Origin: Achromobacter pulmonis
Lineage (GTDB): Bacteria; Pseudomonadota; Gammaproteobacteria; Burkholderiales; Burkholderiaceae_B
DNA: 64,000 bases
Assembly: GCF_002885955.2 (NCBI RefSeq)
Contig: NZ_POQS01000002.1
Coordinates: 158,100-222,099 of the forward strand
Direction of reading: 5' to 3'
Made by a program: the position numbers and the translations under genes. Below the pieces are notes generated by a model that worked only from the letters and a program-made list of their open reading frames with translations, had not been told where the DNA came from and searched no databases. Within the stretch, counting starts at the first letter, position 1; each line of letters begins with the position of its first letter. Below, piece after piece: positions 44,785 to 53,685 of the stretch.

Positions 44785-45558
44785 CTATTCCCCCTGCGGC
44801 TGGCGGTAGTAGACGCAGATGCGCCTGCCGCCGATTTCATGCACCTCGATGGGTAATTCATACAGTTCGCTGAGCACTTCGGCCCGCACCAGCTCGGACG
44901 GCGCGCCCTGGCAGGCGATGCGGCCCGCCCGCATGGCGACGATGCGGTCGGCGTAGGTGGAGGCGAAGTTGATGTCGTGCAGCACCAGCACCACGGTCTT
45001 GCCCAGTTCGTCGGCCGCCCGGCGCAAGGTGCCCATCATGGCGACGGCATGCTTCATATCCAGGCTGTTGAGCGGCTCGTCCAGCAGGACGTAGCGCGTG
45101 TCCTGGCACAGCACCATGGCGACGAAGGCGCGCTGGCGCTGGCCGCCGGACATTTCGTCCAGGTAGCGCCCGGCCAGCGGCTCCAGGTTCAGGTAGGCGA
45201 TGGCCCGGTCGATGTGTTCCTTGTCGGCCAGCGTCAGGCGCCCGCCGCTGTGCGGATAGCGGCCGAACGCCACCAGGTCCCTCACCGTCAGCCGCAGCGG
45301 CAGATGGTTGTCCTGGCGCAGGATGGACAGGCGGCGGGCCAGTTCACGGCTGTCGGCGCGGGTCACGTCCAGGCCATCGACCCGTACCGAGCCCGCGGAC
45401 ATCGGCAGCAGCCGGCTGACCATGGAAAGCAGCGTCGACTTGCCGGCCCCGTTGGGGCCGATGATGGCGGTCACGCCGCCGGCCGGCAGCGACAGGGACA
45501 CGCCGTCGACCACCACGCTGTCGCCGTATTGCTTGCTGACTTGCTGGATCTCTATCAT
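44785..45558 (-). CDS. Iron-siderophore ABC transporter ATPase
   Basis: A 257-residue FecE/FepC-type ATPase with Walker A GPNGAGKS near residue 34, Q-loop in LRQDNHLPLRLTVRDLV, signature MSGGQRQRAFVAM and Walker B YVLLDEPLNSLD. It resembles the CeuD/YclP/VctC group that powers catecholate uptake. Its start overlaps the preceding permease stop by 4 bp. Last gene of the five-gene operon starting at 50555. Confidence 0.93.
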   Translation of the reverse strand: MIEIQQVSKQYGDSVVVDGVSLSLPAGGVTAIIGPNGAGKSTLLSMVSRLLPMSAGSVRVDGLDVTRADSRELARRLSILRQDNHLPLRLTVRDLVAFGRYPHSGGRLTLADKEHIDRAIAYLNLEPLAGRYLDEMSGGQRQRAFVAMVLCQDTRYVLLDEPLNSLDMKHAVAMMGTLRRAADELGKTVVLVLHDINFASTYADRIVAMRAGRIACQGAPSELVRAEVLSELYELPIEVHEIGGRRICVYYRQPQGE

Positions 45559-46535
45559 CGGCGCCCCCTGCGCAGGATCAGGACGAGGAACATCACGCCG
45601 CCCACGAATTCAATGACCACGCTGACCGTGGTGTTCAACTTCAGCACGCGCTCGAGCAGCGTCTGGCCACCGACCAGGAAAATCACGCTCAGCAGCGTCG
45701 CCGCCGGTATGGTGTAGCGGTGCCGGTCCGAGCCCATGGCCTGGTAGGCCAGGTTGCTGACCAGCAGCCCGAAGAAGGTCACCGGGCCGACCAGCGCGGT
45801 GGACACCGACACCAGCACGGCGATGGCCGCCAGCGTCTGCAGCAGCGTGCGGCGGTAGTCCACGCCCAGGTTGACGGCGATCTCGCGGCCCAGCGCCAGC
45901 ACGTCGTAGCGGCGCCGCATGCGCCAGACCAGCAGCGAGGCGGCGCACACGGCGGCCAGCGCGATCGGCAGCAGGCCCACGCGCACGCTGTTGAAGCTGG
46001 CGAACATGCGGTCCTGCAGCACCAGGAATTCGTTGGGGTCGATCAGCCGCACCACGAAACTGGACAGGCTGCGAAACAGCAGCCCGAAGATGATGCCCAC
46101 CAGCATCATCAGGTGCAGGCTGCGCACGCCGTCTGCGAACAGCCAGCGAAACAGCAGGCAGGCGAACGCCGTCATCGCGCCCACCTCCAGCAGGAAGGCG
46201 GCCACGGGATGCTCGACGCTGGCTGCCGCCTGCCCGAAGCCGAACACCACCACCGCCTGGATCAGCAGGTACAGGGCGTCGAAGCCCATGATGGCCGGCG
46301 TCAGGATGCGGTTGTGCGTGATGGTCTGGAACAGCACTGACGACAGCGCCACGGCATAGGCCACCAGCAGCATGGCCGCCAGTTTGGCGCCGCGAAACGG
46401 AATCACGAACGACCACTGCCCGTTGGCGCCCAGGGTCATGAACGCAGCCACGCAGGCCAGCGCGGCGATGCCGAGCAGGCCCAGCCGCCAGGTTTGCGCG
46501 CGCATCGCCGGCGCCCGGATGACGGTCTCAGCCAA
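45555..46535 (-). CDS. Iron-siderophore ABC transporter permease (FecCD family)
   Basis: A 326-residue FecCD permease with about nine or ten transmembrane helices. LVGPVTFFGLLVSNLAYQAMGSDRHRYTIPAATLLSVIFLVGGQTLLERV is the conserved coupling region and LGREIAVNLGVDYRR matches the ALGxxxAxxLG motif. It pairs with the next-encoded permease as a heterodimer. The 8-bp overlap with the upstream permease gene indicates coupled translation. Confidence 0.93.
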   Translation of the reverse strand: MAETVIRAPAMRAQTWRLGLLGIAALACVAAFMTLGANGQWSFVIPFRGAKLAAMLLVAYAVALSSVLFQTITHNRILTPAIMGFDALYLLIQAVVVFGFGQAAASVEHPVAAFLLEVGAMTAFACLLFRWLFADGVRSLHLMMLVGIIFGLLFRSLSSFVVRLIDPNEFLVLQDRMFASFNSVRVGLLPIALAAVCAASLLVWRMRRRYDVLALGREIAVNLGVDYRRTLLQTLAAIAVLVSVSTALVGPVTFFGLLVSNLAYQAMGSDRHRYTIPAATLLSVIFLVGGQTLLERVLKLNTTVSVVIEFVGGVMFLVLILRRGRR

Positions 46536-47541
46536 GGCGGTTCCTCCGCACGCGCAGCAGGCCGAGGAACAGGATGCTGCCCAGCACCCCGACCACCGTG
46601 CCGATGGGAATCTCGTACGGGTGGATCACCAGCCGGCCGATGATGTCGCAGGCCAGCACGAAGATGCCGCCCAGCGCGGCCACCCACGGAATGGAGCGGC
46701 GCATGTTGTCGCCCAGCAGCAGGCTGACGGCGTTGGGCACGATCAGGCCCAGAAAGGGAATGGCGCCGGCCGTCACCACCACCACGGCGGAAATCGCCGA
46801 CACGATGAGCAGGCCCGCCAGCGTCAGGCGCGCGTGGTTCAGGCCCAGGTTCGAGGCGAACTCGCGGCCCATGCCGGCCACCGTGTAGCGGTCGGCCGCC
46901 GCGTAGGCGGCGCAGGCCAGCGCGAAGCCTATCCACAGCAGCTCGTAGCGCCCGCGCAGCACGCCGGAGAAATCGCCGGTGGTCCAGGCATGCAGCGATT
47001 GCAGCAGATCGTAGCGGTAGGCGACGAAGGTGGTCGCCGCCTGGATCACGCCGCCCAGGATCAGCCCGATCAGCGGCACGATGAACGGCGTGCGCAGCGG
47101 CACGCGGCGCAGCAGCGCCAGGAACAGCAGGGTTCCGGCCAGGGCGAAGCCCGTGGCCGTGAGCATCTTGCCGATCACCGGCGTGTCCGGCGCCAGCAGC
47201 GTGATGACCAGTATCCCCAGCGTGGCGGATTCGACGGTGCCGGCGGTCGAAGGTTCGACATAGCGGTTGCGCACCAGCATCTGCATGATCAGGCCGGCCA
47301 CCGCCAGCGACATGCCGGCCAGCAGCAGCGCCAGCGTGCGCGGCACCCGGCTGACCAGCAACAGGCGCCAGGCGCGCTGGGCGTCGTCATCGCTCCATAA
47401 CGCGCCCCAGGACCACTGGCCCGCGCCCAGGCTGATGCTGGCCGCGCACAGCAGCAACAGCAACGCCATCACCGCCGCCAGACCGCCCCAACCGCGCATC
47501 GACCGCCGCCACCCCACCTGCCCGACTCCTGCTCCCGACAT
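46528..47541 (-). CDS. Iron-siderophore ABC transporter permease (FecCD family)
   Basis: A 337-residue FecCD permease. It contains GREFASNLGLNHAR, VTAGAIPFLGLIVPNAVSLLLGDNMRRSIPWVAALGGIFVLACDIIGRLVIHPYEIPIGTVVGVLGSILFL, the typical C-terminal permease block. It forms the membrane channel together with the neighbouring permease. It starts 6 bp after the binding-protein gene. Confidence 0.93.
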   Translation of the reverse strand: MSGAGVGQVGWRRSMRGWGGLAAVMALLLLLCAASISLGAGQWSWGALWSDDDAQRAWRLLLVSRVPRTLALLLAGMSLAVAGLIMQMLVRNRYVEPSTAGTVESATLGILVITLLAPDTPVIGKMLTATGFALAGTLLFLALLRRVPLRTPFIVPLIGLILGGVIQAATTFVAYRYDLLQSLHAWTTGDFSGVLRGRYELLWIGFALACAAYAAADRYTVAGMGREFASNLGLNHARLTLAGLLIVSAISAVVVVTAGAIPFLGLIVPNAVSLLLGDNMRRSIPWVAALGGIFVLACDIIGRLVIHPYEIPIGTVVGVLGSILFLGLLRVRRNRLG

Positions 47542-47547
47542 GCGGCG

Positions 47548-48498
47548 CTACTTGGCCGCCGCCAGCGCGCCCGCGATTTCGTCGACGCTCTGCTGCATGG
47601 CCGTCAGGCCGGCGCTACCCATCAGATACCAGTTGTAGCCGTTCAGGTACACCACGCGCTTGTGCTTCCAGGCCTTGGTCTGGCGCACCAGCTCGTTGTC
47701 CAGCATGCGCTGGGCCGACACGCCTTCGCGGCCGATGGCGGCGTCGCGGTCGATCACGAACAGCCAGTCGGGATCGGTCTGCGCGATGAACTCGAAGGAA
47801 ATGGCCTGGCCGTGGTTGGACACGCTCAGGCCGGTGGTGGCCGGCTTGATGCCGAAGGCGTCGTGGATCACGCCGAAGCGCGAGCCGGGGCCGTAGGCGC
47901 TCATCTTGCCGCCCGTGGTCAGCACGATCAGCGCCGTGCCCGCGCCGCCGGCCCGCTCGCGCAGGGCCGAGATCGACGCGTTCAAGGCGTCGAGCTTGCC
48001 GCGCGCGACGTCCTCCTTGCCGTAGATGGCCGCCAGCGTGTGCGTGTTGCGCGTGACGCTGCCGACCAGGTCCTTGGCGTCGACGGTCAGGTCGACGGTG
48101 GGCGCCAGCCTGGCCAGTTCGTCGTACTTGGGCGCGGAGCGGCCCGCCACGAAGATCACCTGCGGCGCGGCCGCGTGGATCACCTCGTAGTTGGGCTCGA
48201 ACATCGTGCCTACCTTGAGGTAGCGTTTGTCGGCGTACTGCGCGAGCTGCGGCGGCAGCTTGGCCACGCTGGGCAGGCCCGCGACTTCCACGCCCAGCGC
48301 GTTCAGGGTGTCCAGCACCGCCAGGTCCATCACTACCGTCTTGGACGGATTGGCCGGCACCGCGGTCTCGCCGCGCGCGTGCTTGACCGGCACCGTGGCC
48401 TGCGCCGCGCACACGGCGGCCGTGGCGCCCAGCGCCAGCGCGGTTGCGGCGCGGGCCAGCCAGTGGCGGGCGCGGCCCGTTCGTATCTGCTTTTTCAT
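47548..48498 (-). CDS. Iron-siderophore periplasmic binding protein (CeuE/YclQ-like)
   Basis: A 316-residue type-III binding protein with signal peptide MKKQIRTGRARHWLARAATA... ending near CAAQA. VVMDLAVLDTLNALGVEVAGLP opens the mature fold. His229 (SNHGQAISFEF) and Tyr288 (NGYNWYL) correspond in position and context to the His and Tyr of Campylobacter CeuE that complete iron coordination in tetradentate bis-catecholate complexes. This hints at linear catecholate siderophore uptake. The start was set at the signal peptide ATG; the frame is open farther upstream. Confidence 0.9.
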   Translation of the reverse strand: MKKQIRTGRARHWLARAATALALGATAAVCAAQATVPVKHARGETAVPANPSKTVVMDLAVLDTLNALGVEVAGLPSVAKLPPQLAQYADKRYLKVGTMFEPNYEVIHAAAPQVIFVAGRSAPKYDELARLAPTVDLTVDAKDLVGSVTRNTHTLAAIYGKEDVARGKLDALNASISALRERAGGAGTALIVLTTGGKMSAYGPGSRFGVIHDAFGIKPATTGLSVSNHGQAISFEFIAQTDPDWLFVIDRDAAIGREGVSAQRMLDNELVRQTKAWKHKRVVYLNGYNWYLMGSAGLTAMQQSVDEIAGALAAAK

Positions 48499-48539
48499 GC
48501 GTACCTCTTCATGTGGCGGGCGCCACGCGCCCTGCTGTC

Positions 48540-50555
48540 TCAGAACTTCACGCCCATGCCCAGCCAGTAGCGGCGGCCGTCCTCGACATAGCCGTAGTCG
48601 TCGTAGGCGACCTGCTTGTCGAACAGGTTGTAGATGCCGGCGTACACCGACACGGTCTTGTTGAGCTGGTAGGAACCGCCCAGGTCCACGAAGGTGTAGG
48701 ACGGCGCCACCAGCGACGACGAGGACGGGCCGGTGATGGGCTGGCTTTCCTTGCCGCGGTAGTTCAGCCGCGCCCAGGCCTGCAGCGCGTCCGACGGCTG
48801 CCAGTTCACCGTGGTGGTGAACAGGTGCTTGGGCAGCTGGTTCAGCGGCTGGCCCTGGTACTGGCCCGACTTCTGCTCCGACTTGGTGTAGGTGTAGCTG
48901 CTGGTCATCGACCAGGCCTGCGACAGCGCGAACTGCATGCTGGCTTCCACGCCGCGCGAGTTGGCCTTGTCCACGTTCATGTAGGTGGTGGGGTCCGAGC
49001 CGAACTGGTTGGGACCGTCGGTGCACTGGGTGGCCGGGCACGCGACGCGGGTGATCTTGTCCTTGAAGTCGTTGTTGAACAGCGTCAGGCCGGCGTTGAA
49101 GCCTTCGCCGTCGTCATACAGGATGCCGATTTCCTCGGTCACCGACTTCTCCGGCGTCAGGTCCGGATTGCCGTACATATTGCCGCCGCGGCTGACCTGG
49201 CCCCAGCCGGCCACCGTCTGGCGCAGGTCGGGCGCGCGGAAACCCGTGGACACGCCGCCCTTGAGGGTCCAGCGCTCGGCCATGTGCCAGACGCCGTACA
49301 GGCGCGGGCTGAAGTGCGTGCCGAAGTTCTCGTCCTCGTCCATGCGCAGGCCGGTGGTGAGGGCGAAGCGCTCGGTCAGGCGCCATTCGTCCTCGGCGAA
49401 CAGGGCCCACTGGTAGCGCTCGACCTTGTTCGGACCGCCGGCCAGCTGGTTGCCGGTCTGGTCGTTCAGGCGCTGATTCAGGTAGCTGCCGCCCAGGGTC
49501 AGCATGTGCGAGCCCAGCGGCAGCGTCCAGCTGGTCTGCAGGTCCAGGTTCTTGATCTTCATCTGGCGCGAGCGGTTGTCGAACTCTTCCTGCTGCACAT
49601 AGCTGTCGGACACGCCCCAGCCCCAGCGCCCGGTGTGCGACAGCGCCCACTTGTTGCTGCGGTAATCGGTCTCGGACGACGCCGGGCAGCCATTGCGCGA
49701 GCACGCCTCGCCCGGCGCCAGCGGCGCGACGGTCTTGCCCAGCGTTTCCTGCAGCTTCTGCCGCATGGTGGTCGCTTCCAGCACGATGTCGTGGTCGCGG
49801 TTGGGCGTGAGCGCCAGCTTGGCGGTCACGCTCTCGGCGTTGCGCTTGCGAAAGCCGTCGACGATGTCGTCCTCGTCGCGCTGCGTGGCCTGGCCGTAGA
49901 TCTGCAGGCCCAGCAGGTCGGTCTTGATCGGGCCGGCCAGGTAGAAGTTGCCCTGGTAGATGTCGCCCGACTTGCTGCTTTCCTGGATCGTGGTGTCCAG
50001 GCGGATCTCGCCGCCCCAGGCTTCGGGCACTTTGCGGGTGATGATGTTGATCACCCCGCCCATGGCGTCCGAGCCGTACAGCGAGGACATGGGGCCGCGC
50101 ACGACCTCGATGCGCTCGATGGCCGACAGCGGTGGCGTCCAGCCGCCCTCCACGCCCGTCGAATCCGAGTTGGTGCGGGTCTCGCGGGAGTTCTGGCGCT
50201 TGCCGTCGATCAGGATCAGCGTGTACTTCGGGCCCATGCCGCGCAGGCTGATGTCCTGGCGGTCGCCGCCGCCGGTGACGATGACGCCGGGCACTTCGAC
50301 CAGCGCGTCGTTCAGGTCGCGGTAGAACTTCTTGTCCAGGTCCTCGCGGGTGATGACGCTGATCGAAGCCGGCGCGTCCTGGATCTGCTGCTCGTAGCCC
50401 GAGGCGGTGACCACCACCGTGTCCAGCGTCTTGGCGGTTTCATCGCTCTGCGCCCATGCCGGCGCCGCCCCGAAACCCGCGGCGCACAGGGCCGCCGCCA
50501 GCCGTGTGCGCGAGCCCGTTGCGCGCCTGGCGCCGGCCAGTTCTTTGCTGCTCAT
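48540..50555 (-). CDS. TonB-dependent siderophore receptor (CfrA/Cir/BfrA-like)
   Basis: A 671-residue outer-membrane receptor. Signal peptide to about PAWAQ; TonB box near TLDTVVVTAS; plug motifs DAPASISVITREDLDKKFYRDLNDALVEVPGV, GMGPKYTLILIDGKRQNSRETRTN and SSLYGSDAMGGVINIITRK are typical of the enterobactin/colicin-I receptor branch. The barrel ends in GMGVKF with terminal Phe. The start at 50555 follows a GGAGAAATCGAAG ribosome site; an ATG 12 codons earlier is less likely. First gene of the operon with the Ceu-like importer, behind a Fur-like palindrome. Confidence 0.93.
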   Translation of the reverse strand: MSSKELAGARRATGSRTRLAAALCAAGFGAAPAWAQSDETAKTLDTVVVTASGYEQQIQDAPASISVITREDLDKKFYRDLNDALVEVPGVIVTGGGDRQDISLRGMGPKYTLILIDGKRQNSRETRTNSDSTGVEGGWTPPLSAIERIEVVRGPMSSLYGSDAMGGVINIITRKVPEAWGGEIRLDTTIQESSKSGDIYQGNFYLAGPIKTDLLGLQIYGQATQRDEDDIVDGFRKRNAESVTAKLALTPNRDHDIVLEATTMRQKLQETLGKTVAPLAPGEACSRNGCPASSETDYRSNKWALSHTGRWGWGVSDSYVQQEEFDNRSRQMKIKNLDLQTSWTLPLGSHMLTLGGSYLNQRLNDQTGNQLAGGPNKVERYQWALFAEDEWRLTERFALTTGLRMDEDENFGTHFSPRLYGVWHMAERWTLKGGVSTGFRAPDLRQTVAGWGQVSRGGNMYGNPDLTPEKSVTEEIGILYDDGEGFNAGLTLFNNDFKDKITRVACPATQCTDGPNQFGSDPTTYMNVDKANSRGVEASMQFALSQAWSMTSSYTYTKSEQKSGQYQGQPLNQLPKHLFTTTVNWQPSDALQAWARLNYRGKESQPITGPSSSSLVAPSYTFVDLGGSYQLNKTVSVYAGIYNLFDKQVAYDDYGYVEDGRRYWLGMGVKF

Positions 50556-50616
50556 GATCTTCGATTTCTCCCGTCCCGGGCGCCGCGCCACCCCGCGTGC
50601 CGCGTCCCGCCCACTT

Positions 50617-50655
50617 CCAATTTATGAATGAAAACTATTCTCATATTAGAATTGG
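50617..50655. promoter_or_regulatory. Fur box within a larger palindrome
   Basis: The core TGAAAAC-T-ATTCTCA (50629-50643) matches the 7-1-7 Fur consensus TGATAAT-n-ATTATCA at 11 of 14 positions. It is centred at 50636, the same centre as flanking arms CCAATT (50617-50622) and AATTGG (50650-50655). It sits between the receptor operon and the divergent two-component genes and could repress either in iron-rich conditions. Confidence 0.75.
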
Positions 50656-50716
50656 AGCTGGCGGACAGCGGCAACACGCTTTCCGCAACTTTTATCTTCT
50701 TTGCACTTCTTGACGC

Positions 50717-51430
50717 ATGCCTTTTTTCCATACCCCGGCGCCGCGCCGCATCCTGCTGATCGACGACGACGTCGAACTGGCGCAGATGCTGCGCGAATAC
50801 CTGGAATCCGCTCATTGCCGGCTCACGCTCGCGCACACGGGCGCGCACGGGCTGGACCTGCTGGCGCAGGACGATTTCGACCTGGTGCTGCTGGACCTGA
50901 TGCTGCCCGACGGCAACGGCCTGGACCTGCTCAAGCAATACCGGCAGCGCTCGCGCCGCCCGGTCATCATGTTCACCGCCCACGGCGGCGAAACCGATCG
51001 CGTGCTGGGCCTGGAGTTCGGCGCCGACGACTACCTGGCCAAACCCTTCAGCCCGCGCGAGCTCAAGGCCCGCATCACGGCGGTGCAGCGGCGCTTCGAC
51101 GAGCTGCCGCAGGCCCCGTCCGCCCCCCTGGCGCTGGGCGACCTGTCGCTGGACCCGGCCAGCGGGCTCGCGCGGCTGGGCGACGAAGCAATCGCGCTGA
51201 CCGGCGCCGAGCAGCGCATCCTGGAGATCCTGATGCGCACGCCCGGGCAGGTGGTCGCGCGCGAGCAGATCGGCCAGTACGCGCTGGGCCGCAAGCCCGA
51301 CCGCTACGACCGCAGCATCGACACCCACATCAGCGCGCTGCGCAGGAAGCTGAGCCTGGACAACGGCGCGGCCGCGCTCTCCATCCGCAATCTGCGCGGC
51401 CTGGGCTACGTGCTCACCGGCGGCGCCTGA
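50717..51430 (+). CDS. OmpR-family response regulator
   Basis: A 237-residue response regulator. The receiver domain has acidic IDDD near residue 16, phosphoacceptor Asp60 (LLDLMLPDG) and Lys in YLAKPF; a winged-helix DNA-binding domain follows from about residue 135 (LTGAEQRILEILMRTPGQVVAREQI ... SIDTHISALRRKL). Its stop overlaps the histidine kinase start (TGATG). Divergence from a siderophore receptor recalls the PfeRS arrangement of Pseudomonas, where the system senses the ferric siderophore; this is inference from position. Confidence 0.93.
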   Translation: MPFFHTPAPRRILLIDDDVELAQMLREYLESAHCRLTLAHTGAHGLDLLAQDDFDLVLLDLMLPDGNGLDLLKQYRQRSRRPVIMFTAHGGETDRVLGLEFGADDYLAKPFSPRELKARITAVQRRFDELPQAPSAPLALGDLSLDPASGLARLGDEAIALTGAEQRILEILMRTPGQVVAREQIGQYALGRKPDRYDRSIDTHISALRRKLSLDNGAAALSIRNLRGLGYVLTGGA

Positions 51431-52818
51431 TGGCCTGGCTGCCCGCCCGCTCGCTGTTCTGGCGCGCCTTCCTGACCTTCTGGAGCGCCATGGCCATCAT
51501 CATGGTCTGCGCCATGATGCTCACGGCCGCGGTGGCCTGGTACCGCTTCAACTCGCTGGACGGCCTGAATCCCGCCAGCCTCACGCACGACGCCGAGCAG
51601 ATCGCGCGCCTTCAGGGCAAGCAAGGCCTCAAGCGCTGGGTGCAGGCCATGGACCAGCGCTACACCGCCCTCAAGATCTACATCGTGGACGCGCGCGACG
51701 CCGACATCCTGGGCCGCCGCCTGCCCGCCCGCGTGCACGACTGGCTGGGCGCGTACCGCGCGGCGCCCGAGCGTGCGCAGGTGGACTACCCGCCGCCCGA
51801 TCCGGCCAGCGAGCGGGTGTCCTGGTGGGACCCGCAGCTGCTGACGCTGCCGGACGGCTCGCGGCTGCTGATGCGCTTCCTGCCCTTCGATTCCTCGCGC
51901 TGGGAAGTGCTGGCGCTGTCGCCGGTGGCGCTGGCGCTGCTGTTGTTCGCGCTGGCCGTGACCGCGCCGTTGTGCTGGGCCCTGACCCGCCACGTCGCCG
52001 CGCCGCTGGCGCAGCTGCGCCAGGCCACGCAGTCGCTGTCGGCCGGCCGGCTCGACGCCCACACGCCCGCCAGGCTGGCGCGCCGCCGCGACGAACTGGG
52101 CCTGCTCGCGCGCGACTTCAACGCCATGGCGGACCGCCTGAAGGCGCTGGTCGATACCCGCGAACAACTGCTGCACAACATCGCCCACGAACTGCGCTCG
52201 CCGCTGGCGCGGCTGCGGCTGGCGGCCGAGCTGGCTCGCCGCAAGGACGAACGCCAGGACCTGCAGCTCGACCGCATCGAACACGAGTGCGAGCGGCTGG
52301 ACGCGCTGATCGGCAACACGCTGCGGCTGGCGCAGCTGGGCGCCCTGCCCGCGCCGTCCGACACGGTGGATCTGGCCGAGATCGTGTCCGGGGTGGTCGA
52401 GGACGCGCGCTACGAGGCCGGCGGCCGCCAGGTCGGCATCGTCTGGGACGGGCATCCGCCGGTCGCGCTCATCGGCGAGCGCTGCAGCCTGGCCAGCGCC
52501 ATCGAGAACGTGCTGCGCAACGCCCTGCGCTTCGCCCCCGCGCACAGCGCCATACGCGTGCGGCTGCAGGCCGGCGCGCGCGAGGCCTGCCTGGAGATCG
52601 AGGACCGGGGGCCGGGCGTGGCGCCCGAGGAACTGGAGTCGCTGTTCGAGCCCTTCTATCGCACGCCTTCGGGCGCGCGCAAGCCGGGCAGCGGCGCCGG
52701 CCTGGGGCTGTCCATCGCGCAGGCCGCGATCGCCGCGCACCGGGGCCGCATATCGGCTCGCAATCTTTCGCCGCGGGGGTTGAGCGTGCGCATGGAACTG
52801 CCGCTGCCGCCAGCCTGA
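51430..52818 (+). CDS. Sensor histidine kinase
   Basis: A 462-residue membrane kinase. TM1 is at about residues 15-37, followed by a periplasmic sensor of about 120 residues, TM2 at about 162-185, a HAMP domain, and the dimerisation/phosphotransfer helix HNIAHELRSPLARLRLA with His253. The ATPase domain shows N box ENVLRNALRFAP, G1 DRGPGV and G2 GAGLGLSI. It phosphorylates the response regulator encoded just upstream. The signal is probably periplasmic and connected to siderophore uptake, given the neighbouring receptor. Confidence 0.93.
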   Translation: MAWLPARSLFWRAFLTFWSAMAIIMVCAMMLTAAVAWYRFNSLDGLNPASLTHDAEQIARLQGKQGLKRWVQAMDQRYTALKIYIVDARDADILGRRLPARVHDWLGAYRAAPERAQVDYPPPDPASERVSWWDPQLLTLPDGSRLLMRFLPFDSSRWEVLALSPVALALLLFALAVTAPLCWALTRHVAAPLAQLRQATQSLSAGRLDAHTPARLARRRDELGLLARDFNAMADRLKALVDTREQLLHNIAHELRSPLARLRLAAELARRKDERQDLQLDRIEHECERLDALIGNTLRLAQLGALPAPSDTVDLAEIVSGVVEDARYEAGGRQVGIVWDGHPPVALIGERCSLASAIENVLRNALRFAPAHSAIRVRLQAGAREACLEIEDRGPGVAPEELESLFEPFYRTPSGARKPGSGAGLGLSIAQAAIAAHRGRISARNLSPRGLSVRMELPLPPA

Positions 52819-52827
52819 AGCCGCCGC

Positions 52828-53646
52828 TCAGTCGGCGTCGGCCAGGATGGCGGCGGGCAGCCGCGGCAGCACCCGCAAGGCGTTGGCGGTGGTGGCGTGC
52901 GCCACCTGGGCCGTGGTCAGCCCGCGCAGTTCCGCCAGGACCTGCGCGATGCGCGCCAGCTCCGCCGGCCGGTTGCGACGCTGGGGCGGATGCAGCCAGG
53001 CCGGCGGGATGTCCGGCGCGTCGGTTTCCAGCACCAGGTGCGCCAGATCGACCTCGACGGCGTGGCGGCGGATCTGCAGCGCGCGCTCATAGGTCATGGC
53101 CCCGCCCAGCCCCAGCGCGAATCCCTGGTCGATAAAAGCCTGCGCCTGCTGGGCGCTGCCGTTGAAAGCGTGGGCGATGCCGCCGATGCGCGGATGGCGG
53201 CGCAGGTACTTCAGCAGGATGTCCTGCGACTTGCGCACGTGCAGCAGCACCGGCAGGCCGAATTCGGCCGCCATCGCCAGCTGCGCCGCGTAAAAGCGCT
53301 CCTGGCGCGCGCGCGGTTCGCCGCTGGCGATCCCGGGCACGAAGAAATCCAGGCCGATCTCGCCGATGGCGACGAAGCGCGGGTCGCCCAGCGACTGCTT
53401 GACGGCCGCGCGCAGCGCGTCCAGGTCGGCGTCGTCGGCGCGCTGCACATAGAGGGGATGGATGCCCAGCGCGTAGGCGCCGCCCGCCGTCCGGCCGGCC
53501 AGTTCGCGCACCACCGGGAAATTGGCGCGTTCGATCGCCGGGATCACGATGGACTGAACCCCGGCTTCGCGGGCCTCGTCGGCGACCTGCTCGCGGTCGG
53601 CGTCGAACTCCGCGGCGTCCAGGTGGCAATGGGTGTCGATCAGCAT
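52828..53646 (-). CDS. TatD-family metal-dependent DNase
   Basis: A 272-residue TIM-barrel hydrolase. LIDTHCHLDAAEFD gives the first metal-binding HxH, GEIGLDFF the second-site glutamate, LLHVRKS and GIAHAFNGS the later histidines, and LETDAPDIPP the terminal Asp. TatD enzymes act as 3'-5' exonucleases or nucleic-acid repair nucleases. It lies 39 bp downstream of lolD on the same strand. Confidence 0.93.
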   Translation of the reverse strand: MLIDTHCHLDAAEFDADREQVADEAREAGVQSIVIPAIERANFPVVRELAGRTAGGAYALGIHPLYVQRADDADLDALRAAVKQSLGDPRFVAIGEIGLDFFVPGIASGEPRARQERFYAAQLAMAAEFGLPVLLHVRKSQDILLKYLRRHPRIGGIAHAFNGSAQQAQAFIDQGFALGLGGAMTYERALQIRRHAVEVDLAHLVLETDAPDIPPAWLHPPQRRNRPAELARIAQVLAELRGLTTAQVAHATTANALRVLPRLPAAILADAD

Positions 53647-53685
53647 GGGCGCGGCCTCCTTGCGCCGATTATCCGCCCGTCCCGC

